From assembly GCA_012103535.1 (NCBI GenBank), contig WLWQ01000004.1:62001-126000 (forward strand): a stretch of DNA of 64,000 nucleotides, written 5' to 3'. Positions within the stretch are counted from its first letter, which is position 1. Each line of letters starts with the position of its first letter. The position numbers and the translations under genes were made by a program. Below are positions 18,397-26,113 of the stretch, in pieces. The notes under the pieces are model-generated. The model saw only the letters and a list, made by a program, of their open reading frames with translations, ran no database searches and had not been told where the DNA came from. The DNA is from Pseudomonadales bacterium. Lineage in GTDB: Bacteria; Pseudomonadota; Gammaproteobacteria; Pseudomonadales; Pseudohongiellaceae.

Positions 18397-19590
18397 ATGA
18401 AGATCAACTTTTTCCATCGATATGCTGCTTATTTGCTACTTGGACTACTCGCAATTGGCCAGACTAGTGGCCAATCTATCGGCGTTCCGGTAGCTCCATT
18501 AGGCGATGGGCCCTGGATCTTCGATACCGCCGAGCAACACAAAATACGTGTCAGTGTCGTGGCGAGAGGAATGTCCCATCCCTGGTCCATCGCGTTCCTT
18601 CCTGAAGGAGGCATGCTCGTTACCGAGCGACCGGGTCGACTGCGGCTTATTCGAAACGATGAACTCGATCCCGAGGTGATCACTGGCGTACCGGAAGTGA
18701 GAACAGACGGTAATGGCGGCCTAATGGATGTTGCAATCCATCCGCAATTCTCGGAGAACGGCCTGGTTTATTTAACCTATACGAAACCGGCTGAAAACGG
18801 TTGGGGCGCTCCGGCACTGGCCGTGGGTCGACTCGAAGATGATTCTCTCGTCGATGTTCGCGACCTGGTGGTAACCGAAGCTTATGAAGGAAACTCTGGC
18901 TTAAATGGACGAGTGGCTTTTGGCAGTGATGGCAAAGTTTATATGTCGACCGGAGGTCGGGTTGATGATGCTGCACAGAATCCAAGGAGTTTGCGCGGCA
19001 AAGTCCTTCGCTTAGAAGATGATGGATCTATTCCATTTGATAACCCCTTTGCTAATCGCCAGGACTATCGTCCGGAAATCTATACTCTGGGGCACCGCAA
19101 CACCTTGGGTTTAATGTTGCATCCTGAATCCGGTGAGATGTGGCAGCATGAAAACGGCCCGAATGGTGGCGATGAAGTAAATATACTCCTGCCTGGCCGA
19201 AATTACGGCTGGCCTATTGTCAGCTTTGGTCGTTTCTATTCTGGTGGCCGGGTAAACGAGCATCCCACCAGGGAAGACTTAGAATCTCCCCTCCTGGTAT
19301 GGCTGCCTGCTATCGCGGCGTCGGGCATGACGGTTTATACCGGCGATCAGTTTCCTGCATGGCAAGGCAACTTGTTTGTAGGTTCACTACGGATGGGTGG
19401 AATACCTGGCACCGGTCATTTACAACGGATCGTCTTCAATGAAAGAACGGAAGAAATACGGCGTGAATTGATGTTGACCGAACTGCATAGAAGAATCCGC
19501 GAAGTACGTGAAGGACCCGATGGATTCATTTACTTGCTTACAGACGAAGAAGACGATGGTGCATTGTTACGTATCGAACCAGCACCGTGA
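18397..19590 (+). CDS. Exported PQQ-dependent sugar (aldose/sorbosone-type) dehydrogenase
   Basis: Six-bladed propeller of the soluble glucose/sorbosone dehydrogenase family, which oxidises sugars in the periplasm with PQQ. It has a signal peptide (about 1-25, cleavage near GQTSGQS) and the motifs HPWSIAFLPEGGMLVTER, GNGGLMDVAIHP, YGWP and LPAIAASGMTVYTG, plus EVREGPDGFIYLLTDE near the end. The length of 397 is usual. An AGGGAG site precedes the ATG. The stop lies 30 bases before the glycosyltransferase start, so it may open the biosynthetic cluster. A paralogue lies at 55494-56675. No PQQ synthesis genes are in the window. Confidence 0.85.
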   Translation: MKINFFHRYAAYLLLGLLAIGQTSGQSIGVPVAPLGDGPWIFDTAEQHKIRVSVVARGMSHPWSIAFLPEGGMLVTERPGRLRLIRNDELDPEVITGVPEVRTDGNGGLMDVAIHPQFSENGLVYLTYTKPAENGWGAPALAVGRLEDDSLVDVRDLVVTEAYEGNSGLNGRVAFGSDGKVYMSTGGRVDDAAQNPRSLRGKVLRLEDDGSIPFDNPFANRQDYRPEIYTLGHRNTLGLMLHPESGEMWQHENGPNGGDEVNILLPGRNYGWPIVSFGRFYSGGRVNEHPTREDLESPLLVWLPAIAASGMTVYTGDQFPAWQGNLFVGSLRMGGIPGTGHLQRIVFNERTEEIRRELMLTELHRRIREVREGPDGFIYLLTDEEDDGALLRIEPAP

Positions 19591-19620
19591 TCCCAGCGCA
19601 TTCTAAAAGTCCTTGAAGGA

Positions 19621-20673
19621 ATGGCTGATTTATCAATCATATTCGCCTTTCCTGGTGAGCTCGAAACACAAACCGGTGGTTATCGTTACGACCGTCTTAT
19701 AATCGAAGAGCTGCGTAGTCTAGGAATAAAAGTAGAAACTCTGTCGCTGCCGAAAAGTTCGCTTTTATTACAAACTTCAAGTCGGCAGGAAATTCAGCAA
19801 AAGCTTGCATCCTTACCTGATCGCTCGATCGTAATTATCGATGGGCTTGCCTACGGTGTGCTGGATGATCTGGCAGTTGCTGAAGCTGAGCGATTGCGCA
19901 TTATTGCGCTGTGCCACCACCCATTAGCATTTGAAAATGGCCTGAGTGCGCAGAAGAAAAAGGATTTGTTGCACTCTGAACAACGCGCACTTCAAAGCGC
20001 TCGTGCAACTATAGTAACCAGTCATTTTACAAAACAGTTATTGGTTGATCAGTTTGATCTTGCGGCTGAAAAAATAGTCGTGGCACTTCCAGGAACTGAC
20101 AAAGTATCTTTTGCACCCTGCAATGGTGATCCAGTTCGATTGCTTACTGTAGCGGCCCTCATTCAGCGCAAGGGCCATGATGTTTTAATTGATGCACTTG
20201 CTTCTCTTAAAAATTTTTCCTGGCAGGCTCGTTTCGTTGGTGGTGCCGATTTCGATCCTGACTGGGCTTCGAGTCTGCAGGAGAGCGTAGACCAATTAGG
20301 GTTGTCCGCACGAATCAGTTTCGATGACAGTGTGGAAGATATCAGGAATGAATACCAAAATGCCGACGTATTCGTATTGCCTTCTCGATTCGAAGGATAC
20401 GGTATGGTATTCGCGGAAGCTTTGGCGGCCGGCTTACCGGTGGTCGGTGCTAATTCTGGTGCAGTGAGCGAAGTCGTTCCGAAGGAGGCTGGATTGTTGG
20501 TGCCGCCGGACGATTGTGCGTCATTAACCGAAGCGCTGCGCGAGATCTTAAGCAATGATTCCACGCGCCGACGCCTGCAAGCTGGTGCGCAGAAAGCAGC
20601 GTCAGGGCTCCCGTCCTGGCAAGAGAGCGCGCAAGTTATGGCTCGCACACTTAGGGAGGTTTACGCGACATGA
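19621..20673 (+). CDS. Glycosyltransferase family 4
   Basis: GT-B fold retaining glycosyltransferase of 350 residues, using a nucleotide sugar donor. The N-terminal acceptor domain shows GGYRYDR (about 19-25) where GT4 enzymes carry their Gly-rich loop. The donor domain has LLTVAALIQRKGHDVLIDAL (about 165-184) and the E-x7-E signature region SRFEGYGMVFAEALAAGLPV, with the conserved sugar-nucleotide Glu residues. AAGGA sits just before the ATG. Its stop overlaps the methyltransferase start (ATGA). The acceptor is unknown; neighbours suggest a small molecule or lipid rather than a polysaccharide. Confidence 0.87.
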   Translation: MADLSIIFAFPGELETQTGGYRYDRLIIEELRSLGIKVETLSLPKSSLLLQTSSRQEIQQKLASLPDRSIVIIDGLAYGVLDDLAVAEAERLRIIALCHHPLAFENGLSAQKKKDLLHSEQRALQSARATIVTSHFTKQLLVDQFDLAAEKIVVALPGTDKVSFAPCNGDPVRLLTVAALIQRKGHDVLIDALASLKNFSWQARFVGGADFDPDWASSLQESVDQLGLSARISFDDSVEDIRNEYQNADVFVLPSRFEGYGMVFAEALAAGLPVVGANSGAVSEVVPKEAGLLVPPDDCASLTEALREILSNDSTRRRLQAGAQKAASGLPSWQESAQVMARTLREVYAT

Positions 20674-21482
20674 CCGGTTTCAGCCTGGATTGGCTTAATT
20701 TAAGAGAAGCGGCGGACCAACGCGCGCGGGATGGTGATTTATTGCAAAAAGCACAACAATGGCTGCAGAAAAAAACTTCACCTCAATCAAGCTTAACCAT
20801 AGTGGATTTAGGTGCTGGTTCCGGTTCGACTCTACATGCTTTTTCCAGTTTCAGTAGAAGTAATCCAAATACAATAAAATGGCGTTTAGTAGACTATGAT
20901 GCCACGTTGCTTGAAGAGGCAATTCTTCGCCATCAAGGGATGCATGAGCTGGAGATTTATGAGTTAGATCTGAACGAACTATCTACTTTACCGCTTGGAG
21001 GCGCACAATTGGTAACTGCATCTGCGCTAATTGACCTGTTCTCCGCAAAGTTTATAGATAACTTCGTAGAAATGCTGCTGCAATCATCGCTCGGTCTCTA
21101 TTCGGCATTGACCTATGATGGCACGACACAGTGGACGCCCGAACATGCTATGGATGAGGTCGTTCTTTCAGCATTGAATCAGGATCAACAGCGAGACAAG
21201 GGATTCGGAGTATCATTAGGCCCAACCGCTGTAAAGTATTTGGAACAAGTGTTAAGTAGTAATGGATTCAAAGTTACAACCGCCAGCAGTGCCTGGGAAT
21301 TAGATGGAGCTGATAGCCAATTGGTGAGCGAGTTGATTAATGGAATGAGCAATACGGTGGCGAAAGACCCGTCTCTTAATGACGAACTGCTGCAGGAGTG
21401 GACTCGCTTTAGAAAAGAAAATGTGACAACTGGTACCTGTAAGATTGGTCACCTGGATTTACTAGCATTACCACCTATTTGA
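20670..21482 (+). CDS. Class I SAM-dependent methyltransferase
   Basis: The 270-residue protein has the SAM-binding motif I IVDLGAGSGST (about 43-53), an acidic residue after strand 2 (LVDYD, about 73-77) and a motif IV-like region QLVTASALIDLFS (about 112-124). The rest follows the Rossmann-like methyltransferase pattern. The start overlaps the glycosyltransferase stop by four bases, so the pair is translationally coupled. The substrate (O, N or C methylation) cannot be told from sequence. It is likely part of a tailoring step in the cluster. Confidence 0.8.
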   Translation: MTGFSLDWLNLREAADQRARDGDLLQKAQQWLQKKTSPQSSLTIVDLGAGSGSTLHAFSSFSRSNPNTIKWRLVDYDATLLEEAILRHQGMHELEIYELDLNELSTLPLGGAQLVTASALIDLFSAKFIDNFVEMLLQSSLGLYSALTYDGTTQWTPEHAMDEVVLSALNQDQQRDKGFGVSLGPTAVKYLEQVLSSNGFKVTTASSAWELDGADSQLVSELINGMSNTVAKDPSLNDELLQEWTRFRKENVTTGTCKIGHLDLLALPPI

Positions 21483-21531
21483 AATGGCAACAGGCAGCGT
21501 TAGCTTCAAATCACGTTGACCAGGTTAAAAG

Positions 21532-21552
21532 GTCAATCTATGATCGATTGAC
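21532..21552. promoter_or_regulatory. Inverted repeat upstream of the YceI gene
   Basis: GTCAATC and GATTGAC arms of 7 bp with a 7-base centre lie 48-68 bases before the YceI start. A third copy of the half-site (TTGACC, about 21516) lies just upstream and can pair with GGTCAA. It may be an operator or a weak attenuator hairpin. Confidence 0.3.
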
Positions 21553-21573
21553 TACTTGCTGCCTTAGTATTGT

Positions 21574-21588
21574 GTGATTAAGAATCAC
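21574..21588. promoter_or_regulatory. Inverted repeat next to the YceI ribosome-binding site
   Basis: A perfect GTGATT-AAG-AATCAC palindrome ends 11 bases before the ATG and directly abuts the GAGGAG ribosome-binding site. It could be an operator, or an RNA hairpin that limits access to the site. Confidence 0.3.
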
Positions 21589-21599
21589 GAGGAGTCTCC

Positions 21600-22205
21600 A
21601 TGCAATCATCTTATTCAAGCAAATTCTGGGTAACTCTAGTGGCAGGTCTGGGAATAGTAGCAGGCCAGGCCCAGGCGGAACCGACGGACTGGGAAATCGA
21701 TCCAGAACATTTTTCGATTGCCTTTGAAGCCGGGCACATTGGCTTTCAGAGCCAGCTTGGTTTTTTTCTGGAAGGATCGGGGAGATTTAGCTATGACCCG
21801 GATACTCAGGAATTATTTTCCGGTCAGGTCGAGATTCAAGCAGAGAGTGTATTTACCAATCACGATGACAGAGACGATCATCTTCGTGGTAGAGATTTCC
21901 TGAGTGCCAGGAGAAACCCGATCATTGTGTTTGAAGCGGGAGAGTACACACCTGCAAGTGAAGCTGGTGGCATTGGAATCCTGAAGGGTAATCTAACCAT
22001 AATAGGCGAAACTCATCCGGTTGAATTACGAGTGAGTGTTAACAAGCAAGGTAGGTATCCTTTTGGACACCGCAGAGAGACTTTAGGAATTTCCGCCGTG
22101 GCGACTATTAATCGCAGCCTATGGGGCATGGACTATGGGGTCTCCAACAACATGGTTGGTGATGAAGTTAAGCTGCGATTTGAATTTGAAGCACTGCAGA
22201 TATAA
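21600..22205 (+). CDS. YceI family periplasmic protein
   Basis: Lipocalin-like YceI domain, which binds polyisoprenoid-type lipids or quinones in the periplasm. Signal peptide about 1-26 (GQAQA cut). The mature protein starts with TDWEIDPEHFSIAFEAGHIGFQS and has DDRDDHLRGRDFLSA (about 91-105), LTIIGETHPVEL (about 134-145) and SLWGMDYGVSN near the end, all family landmarks. The GAGGAG site is strong. It lies between the methyltransferase and GTP cyclohydrolase genes with its own upstream repeats, so it may be separately regulated. Two other YceI-type genes are in the window (29838, 59077). Confidence 0.87.
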   Translation: MQSSYSSKFWVTLVAGLGIVAGQAQAEPTDWEIDPEHFSIAFEAGHIGFQSQLGFFLEGSGRFSYDPDTQELFSGQVEIQAESVFTNHDDRDDHLRGRDFLSARRNPIIVFEAGEYTPASEAGGIGILKGNLTIIGETHPVELRVSVNKQGRYPFGHRRETLGISAVATINRSLWGMDYGVSNNMVGDEVKLRFEFEALQI

Positions 22206-22237
22206 AGCCAAACATCCAAATCCCAAGTAATAAGAAA

Positions 22238-22255
22238 TTGTAACTTAACTGTAAC
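22238..22255 (+). promoter_or_regulatory. Pho-box-like direct repeat upstream of ribA
   Basis: TTGTAAC-TTAA-CTGTAAC: two 7-base direct repeats with a 4-base AT spacer, the same 11-base period as PhoB sites, 43 bases before the RibA ATG. Several positions differ from the E. coli consensus, so this is only a candidate. No FMN-riboswitch consensus is seen here. Confidence 0.3.
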
Positions 22256-22297
22256 CTGCCTTTACGGGTCGAGTTGTTAAACGTAAGATTGTCCGTC

Positions 22298-22930
22298 ATG
22301 CCTGATTCCGCCACAACGCGAATAGCCACTGCTCGTATTCCTACAGATTACGGCGTATTTGAGCTTGGCTGTTACAGTAATTCACTAGATGATAAGGAAC
22401 ATCTCACCTTTCATATGGGAGATGATATTTCCGGCGAGAATGTACTCGTTAGGGTGCACTCTGAATGTTTAACCGGTGACGTATTCGGATCACTTAGATG
22501 TGATTGTGGCGATCAGTTAGATCGTTCACTGCAACTTATTGCTGCCGAAGGTCGGGGCTTGCTGATTTATCTTCGGCAGGAAGGAAGAGGAATTGGTTTG
22601 TTGCAGAAGATTCATGCCTACAACTTGCAGGATGCCGGTCACGACACCGTAGATGCAAACCTGATGTTGGGGCACAAAGCAGATGAGCGCGAATACACAA
22701 TCGCGGCCCGAATTCTTGAAGACCTTAATATAAACTCCATTCGCCTGCTCACTAATAATCCAGCCAAAATTAGTGCATTGGAATCCGAAGGAATCATAGT
22801 AAGCGAACGAGTCGAACTTGACGCTCCCGTCAATCCTGAAAATTCACGTTACCTGCTAACTAAAGTGGAACGCATGAATCACCTGTTGCGCCCAACAAAT
22901 ATAGCGGCTCTAACGCCTGATAACGACTAG
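22298..22930 (+). CDS. ribA: GTP cyclohydrolase II, stand-alone (RibA)
   Basis: Zinc enzyme that opens GTP to 2,5-diamino-6-ribosylamino-pyrimidinone phosphate, formate and pyrophosphate. All key features are present: HSECLTGDVFGSLRCDCG, which supplies the three zinc Cys with the C-x10-C-x-C spacing (about residues 49-62), RQEGRGIGLL (about 90-99), the DTVDANLMLG segment and LLTNNPAK (about 149-156). There is no fused RibB domain. The ATG at 22298 gives a typical start; an upstream TTG adds eight residues. One base separates its stop from the RibD-type gene. Together with the neighbours this looks like a second, dedicated copy, not the housekeeping riboflavin gene. Confidence 0.93.
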   Translation: MPDSATTRIATARIPTDYGVFELGCYSNSLDDKEHLTFHMGDDISGENVLVRVHSECLTGDVFGSLRCDCGDQLDRSLQLIAAEGRGLLIYLRQEGRGIGLLQKIHAYNLQDAGHDTVDANLMLGHKADEREYTIAARILEDLNINSIRLLTNNPAKISALESEGIIVSERVELDAPVNPENSRYLLTKVERMNHLLRPTNIAALTPDND

Positions 22931-22931
22931 C

Positions 22932-23651
22932 ATGGATCTCAATCGTCAGATTGAAGAGTGGCTGCGTTCTCGCATCACAAATTTTACTTCAAACAATAGA
23001 CCTTTCATTACTCTGGCATACGCTCAAAGTTGGGACGGCAGCATTACGACCCGATGCGGTGAAACGCTAAATTTTAGTTGTGAGGAATCGACCCGATTGA
23101 CTCATCAATTGCGTAGTCTGCATGACGGTATTCTGGTTGGAATCGGTACTGTACTTAGTGATGACCCGCAACTAACTGTTAGGGAATGGTCTGGACCAAA
23201 TCCACAACCAATCGTATTGGATAGTCAATTACGAACACCAGTATCGGCAAAGATTTGCCAGCACCCAGACAAACAATGTTGGATTCTCACAGTTAAATCA
23301 GATTCAGATACTGTTATAGACCATGCAGAGGTCATTGGCATAGACGGCGATGGTGCTGACCAGCATGACGTTCCATTGGATACGGCAATGAACCTATTGC
23401 GAGAGAGGGGTATCAATAGTCTGATGGTGGAAGGCGGAGCCACTGTGATTACGGCATTTATACGAGCGCGTCTGGTTGATGCACTAGTCTTGACCGTAGC
23501 GCCCAGATTGGTAGGTGGGTACAGGGCCATCGGCGACCTACAAGGGGCAGATAATAATGAGCAGTTGACTATCAACCCGATACATTCCGCACAAGCAGGT
23601 GAAGATTTTGTCATTTGGGGTGATTTGCAATATGGCGGATCCAGCTCTTGA
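22932..23651 (+). CDS. RibD C-terminal-type reductase (DHFR-like)
   Basis: Reductase half of RibD without the deaminase half: 239 residues starting at the DHFR-like fold. It shows RPFITLAYAQSWDGSI (about 19-34), the LVGIGTVLSDDPQLTVR stretch (about 72-88) and the late VEGGATVITAFIRARLVD motif that binds NADPH and substrate. As in archaea and fungi, such enzymes can reduce the ribosylamino pyrimidine directly after RibA. It starts one base after ribA and its stop overlaps the next start, so the three are tightly coupled. I infer that it reduces a RibA-derived pyrimidine. Confidence 0.87.
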   Translation: MDLNRQIEEWLRSRITNFTSNNRPFITLAYAQSWDGSITTRCGETLNFSCEESTRLTHQLRSLHDGILVGIGTVLSDDPQLTVREWSGPNPQPIVLDSQLRTPVSAKICQHPDKQCWILTVKSDSDTVIDHAEVIGIDGDGADQHDVPLDTAMNLLRERGINSLMVEGGATVITAFIRARLVDALVLTVAPRLVGGYRAIGDLQGADNNEQLTINPIHSAQAGEDFVIWGDLQYGGSSS

Positions 23652-24682
23652 TCGTGCGTCAACTCTGGTTCACCGATCCTCTTAAGGTCGAAATTCGTGA
23701 ACAGCAAATAGACGCTTTGCAATCCGATCAGCTGTTGGTAAAAAACCTGTATTCGGCTATTAGTGCAGGTACCGAATTGCTGGTCTATCGTGGCCAGCTT
23801 CCTGAATCGATGTCACTCGATGAAAGTTTGGCAGATTATAGTGAAGGACAAGTTAGCTATCCTTTGCAATACGGTTATGCCTGCGTGGGTGAAATCGAGC
23901 AAGTGGGTGATGGCGTAGACGCCTCCTGCATTGGCAGAAAAGTATTTACTTTCAAGCCACATGCGAGCCATAACAGATGTACTTTGGATGAGATTGTATT
24001 CGTTCCAGATGACATCGATCCTAAGGCGGCTGTGTTCTTAGCGAATATGGAAACGGCAGTTAATCTTGTACAAGATGGTAATCCGCGTCTTGGGGAAAAC
24101 GCCGTTGTTATCGGTCAAGGCATAGTTGGATTATTGACCTCGATGTTACTGGCACAACATCCGCTTGCGGGAGTTTTTGCTTTGGAAGCCATCGCAAGTC
24201 GGCAATCTTTTGCGGAAAAAGCCGGGAACGACTCAGTTTATTCTCCCAATTCAGAACAAGACATCGCCGATCTAAAAACAAAGTTGAGGATGGATGACTC
24301 TCGTGCTGGTGCGGATGTTGTATTTGAATTATCGGGTGCGCCGGTCGCCTTAAATCTTGCGGTAGATTTATGCGGATACTCGGGCCGTATAATAATTGGC
24401 AGTTGGTATGGAAAAAAGAGGGCGGAAATTAATCTCGGCGAACGATTTCATCGTAACCGAATTGAAATTGTCAGCAGCCAGGTAAGTTCCATTGCTCCCG
24501 GATTGACCGGTCGCTGGGACAAGGCGCGCAGGTTTTCTTTAGCCTGGGATATGATCAGAAAGTGCCAGCCCGAACAATTTATAAGCCTTTGCATGCCTTT
24601 CGCTTCGGCAACGGATGCTTATCGCTTATTGGATGAATCTCCAGAACAGGCTCTGCAGGTAGTATTCGATTATCAGGCTTAG
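23648..24682 (+). CDS. BchC-like medium-chain dehydrogenase (MDR family)
   Basis: MDR oxidoreductase of 344 residues. The N-terminal GroES-like part contains SAISAGTELLVYRGQLP (about 38-54), close in form to the ISTGTE motif of bacteriochlorophyllide dehydrogenase BchC, then YGYACVGEIEQVG. The Rossmann part has VVIGQGIVGLL (about 154-164). The usual catalytic-zinc GHE and structural four-Cys loop of alcohol dehydrogenases are not seen, so zinc use is doubtful. The start is TTG at 23648, overlapping the upstream TGA (TTGA); a GTG two codons later is the alternative. It likely oxidises or reduces an intermediate of the cluster. Confidence 0.82.
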   Translation: MIVRQLWFTDPLKVEIREQQIDALQSDQLLVKNLYSAISAGTELLVYRGQLPESMSLDESLADYSEGQVSYPLQYGYACVGEIEQVGDGVDASCIGRKVFTFKPHASHNRCTLDEIVFVPDDIDPKAAVFLANMETAVNLVQDGNPRLGENAVVIGQGIVGLLTSMLLAQHPLAGVFALEAIASRQSFAEKAGNDSVYSPNSEQDIADLKTKLRMDDSRAGADVVFELSGAPVALNLAVDLCGYSGRIIIGSWYGKKRAEINLGERFHRNRIEIVSSQVSSIAPGLTGRWDKARRFSLAWDMIRKCQPEQFISLCMPFASATDAYRLLDESPEQALQVVFDYQA

Positions 24683-24715
24683 GCTTTTGGCAATTTTCGA
24701 AAAGAGGAATTCGCT

Positions 24716-25093
24716 ATGTACACAGTGGCAGTAAAACAGGACCTGATTGCCAGGCATTATCTTTTTGGTGGTGATTGGGGAGCAGAAAATGAGCCACATT
24801 CCCATCATTATGAAGTAGAAGTCAGGTTGGAGTCAGGGGAGCTCGATCAGCATGGCTATCTCGTTGATATCGTAAAGATCGAGGGCGAATTACAATCGAT
24901 CATCGACTACTTTGGTGAGAGTATGCTCAATGATTTACCTGAATTCGACGGACTTAATCCCAGTATCGAACATTTCAGTCGAATAATTTGCGAGAAGCTA
25001 CTCGCCGCTATTGCACCGCCAGGAAAGGGGCGCTTCACAATCAGGATTTGGGAGAATGAATCCTGCTGGGCTGCTTACGCCTTGGAATACTAG
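24716..25093 (+). CDS. 6-pyruvoyl-tetrahydropterin synthase / QueD homologue with altered active site
   Basis: Small T-fold enzyme of 125 residues. The zinc ligands are kept: His14 in ARHYL and His28/His30 in PHSHHY. The C-terminal Glu in IRIWENES is also kept, as is LNPSIEHFS. By hand alignment the catalytic Cys (normally four residues before the HGH) is Glu24, and the Asp-His of the usual LDH..LN motif is Gly-Glu in FGESMLN. These changes argue against ordinary QueD or PTPS chemistry; they also do not match the ExxHGH pattern of PTPS-III exactly. It is the last gene of the plus-strand cluster, with GAGGAA 8 bases before the ATG. Confidence 0.83.
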   Translation: MYTVAVKQDLIARHYLFGGDWGAENEPHSHHYEVEVRLESGELDQHGYLVDIVKIEGELQSIIDYFGESMLNDLPEFDGLNPSIEHFSRIICEKLLAAIAPPGKGRFTIRIWENESCWAAYALEY

Positions 25094-25108
25094 AAAACTA
25101 CTTTTAAG

Positions 25109-26113
25109 CTAAGTACTCTCCGCAACTTGTTCAGAGTTTTGCAAGCTTGGCAATACAACTGCCCCTAACAACAAAATTATTACATCACGCAATCGCATTA
25201 ACGCGATCAAACCGGCTGCAGTTGTTAAAGGCAATGCCAGGGCTTGAAAAGCCCAAAATAATGCCGCTTCGACACTTCCAATCCCCCCGGGTAGAGGCAG
25301 TAAAAAAGCCAGGCGTACCAGGGTAAACAACAACACAAAAGTCATAAGGTCTAGCGGCACATCAACAAACCATAGCAAAAGCCAAAACTCTGCAATCATG
25401 CCAGCCCATCCCAGGAGTGAAAGACTCAATGCTGTTAGCAGAGAAGGGCGCCGCTTGGAGATCAGCGTCTGAAGCGAGTCATTCATTTGCGACCAGTGGT
25501 CCTGAAGTTGTTGTAATCGGATGTGACTATGCCAACGTTGGGTTGCGCGTTTAATCCAATGGAGAATGCTCAAGGGTTTTTGCACAAGCAACCAGGCTGA
25601 CATACCCATAATTACCAATAACCCAATCAGGACAGTTGCGACGTAGTGCCATTCCACAAACGCTACTGAAGTAGAAACTAGCAGCACGGTAACTGCGAAC
25701 AATAAGATGGCGAAATTTATCCAAAGTTCGAAGAATCGATCGCGGCCCACTGCTAAGAAGGCAGCATGACCTGGCAAGTTAAATTTTTTCCATAACCAAT
25801 AAATCTGAAGTGGTTCACCGCCAAATTGGGGGCCAGGTGTCACAAAACTAATCAACTGACCAGCTTGTCTAATTCGCAATAATTGGAGAAACCTGACAGA
25901 TTGCCCCATTGCTTTAGTCAACACCAACCAGCGGGCAGTGAGCAACGCGATGACTAACATATTGAGCAAGATCCATCCCGACCACTGGACAAGACTAAGA
26001 TCGGTAATGGCATTTAATAACGCGTCAAGTGGCAATTGGCTCAATATCCAAACAGCCAGTCCCAGGGCGATTAGCCAGATTAAGTATCGAATGGAATTTG
26101 CGGTTAACTTCAA
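25109..26113 (-). CDS. LPG-synthase-type polytopic membrane protein (UPF0104)
   Basis: The 334-residue protein has about eight membrane helices, with the lysylphosphatidylglycerol synthase transmembrane/flippase family pattern: VTPGPQFGGEPLQIYWLWK (about 94-112) and LPLPGGIGSVEAALFW near residue 275-290. There is no soluble aminoacyltransferase domain. Members are thought to move or protect lipids in the inner membrane. The start is TTG at 26113 and overlaps the upstream gene's TGA by four bases (TTGA). It is convergent with the PTPS homologue, 15 bases away. Confidence 0.83.
   Translation of the reverse strand: MKLTANSIRYLIWLIALGLAVWILSQLPLDALLNAITDLSLVQWSGWILLNMLVIALLTARWLVLTKAMGQSVRFLQLLRIRQAGQLISFVTPGPQFGGEPLQIYWLWKKFNLPGHAAFLAVGRDRFFELWINFAILLFAVTVLLVSTSVAFVEWHYVATVLIGLLVIMGMSAWLLVQKPLSILHWIKRATQRWHSHIRLQQLQDHWSQMNDSLQTLISKRRPSLLTALSLSLLGWAGMIAEFWLLLWFVDVPLDLMTFVLLFTLVRLAFLLPLPGGIGSVEAALFWAFQALALPLTTAAGLIALMRLRDVIILLLGAVVLPSLQNSEQVAEST

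Noticed and set aside
20163..20648. Minus-strand open frame inside the glycosyltransferase gene
   Set aside because: It lies wholly within a clear GT4 gene and has no recognisable product.
22206..22297. FMN riboswitch before ribA
   Set aside because: The spacer is too short and lacks the conserved FMN-element stems.
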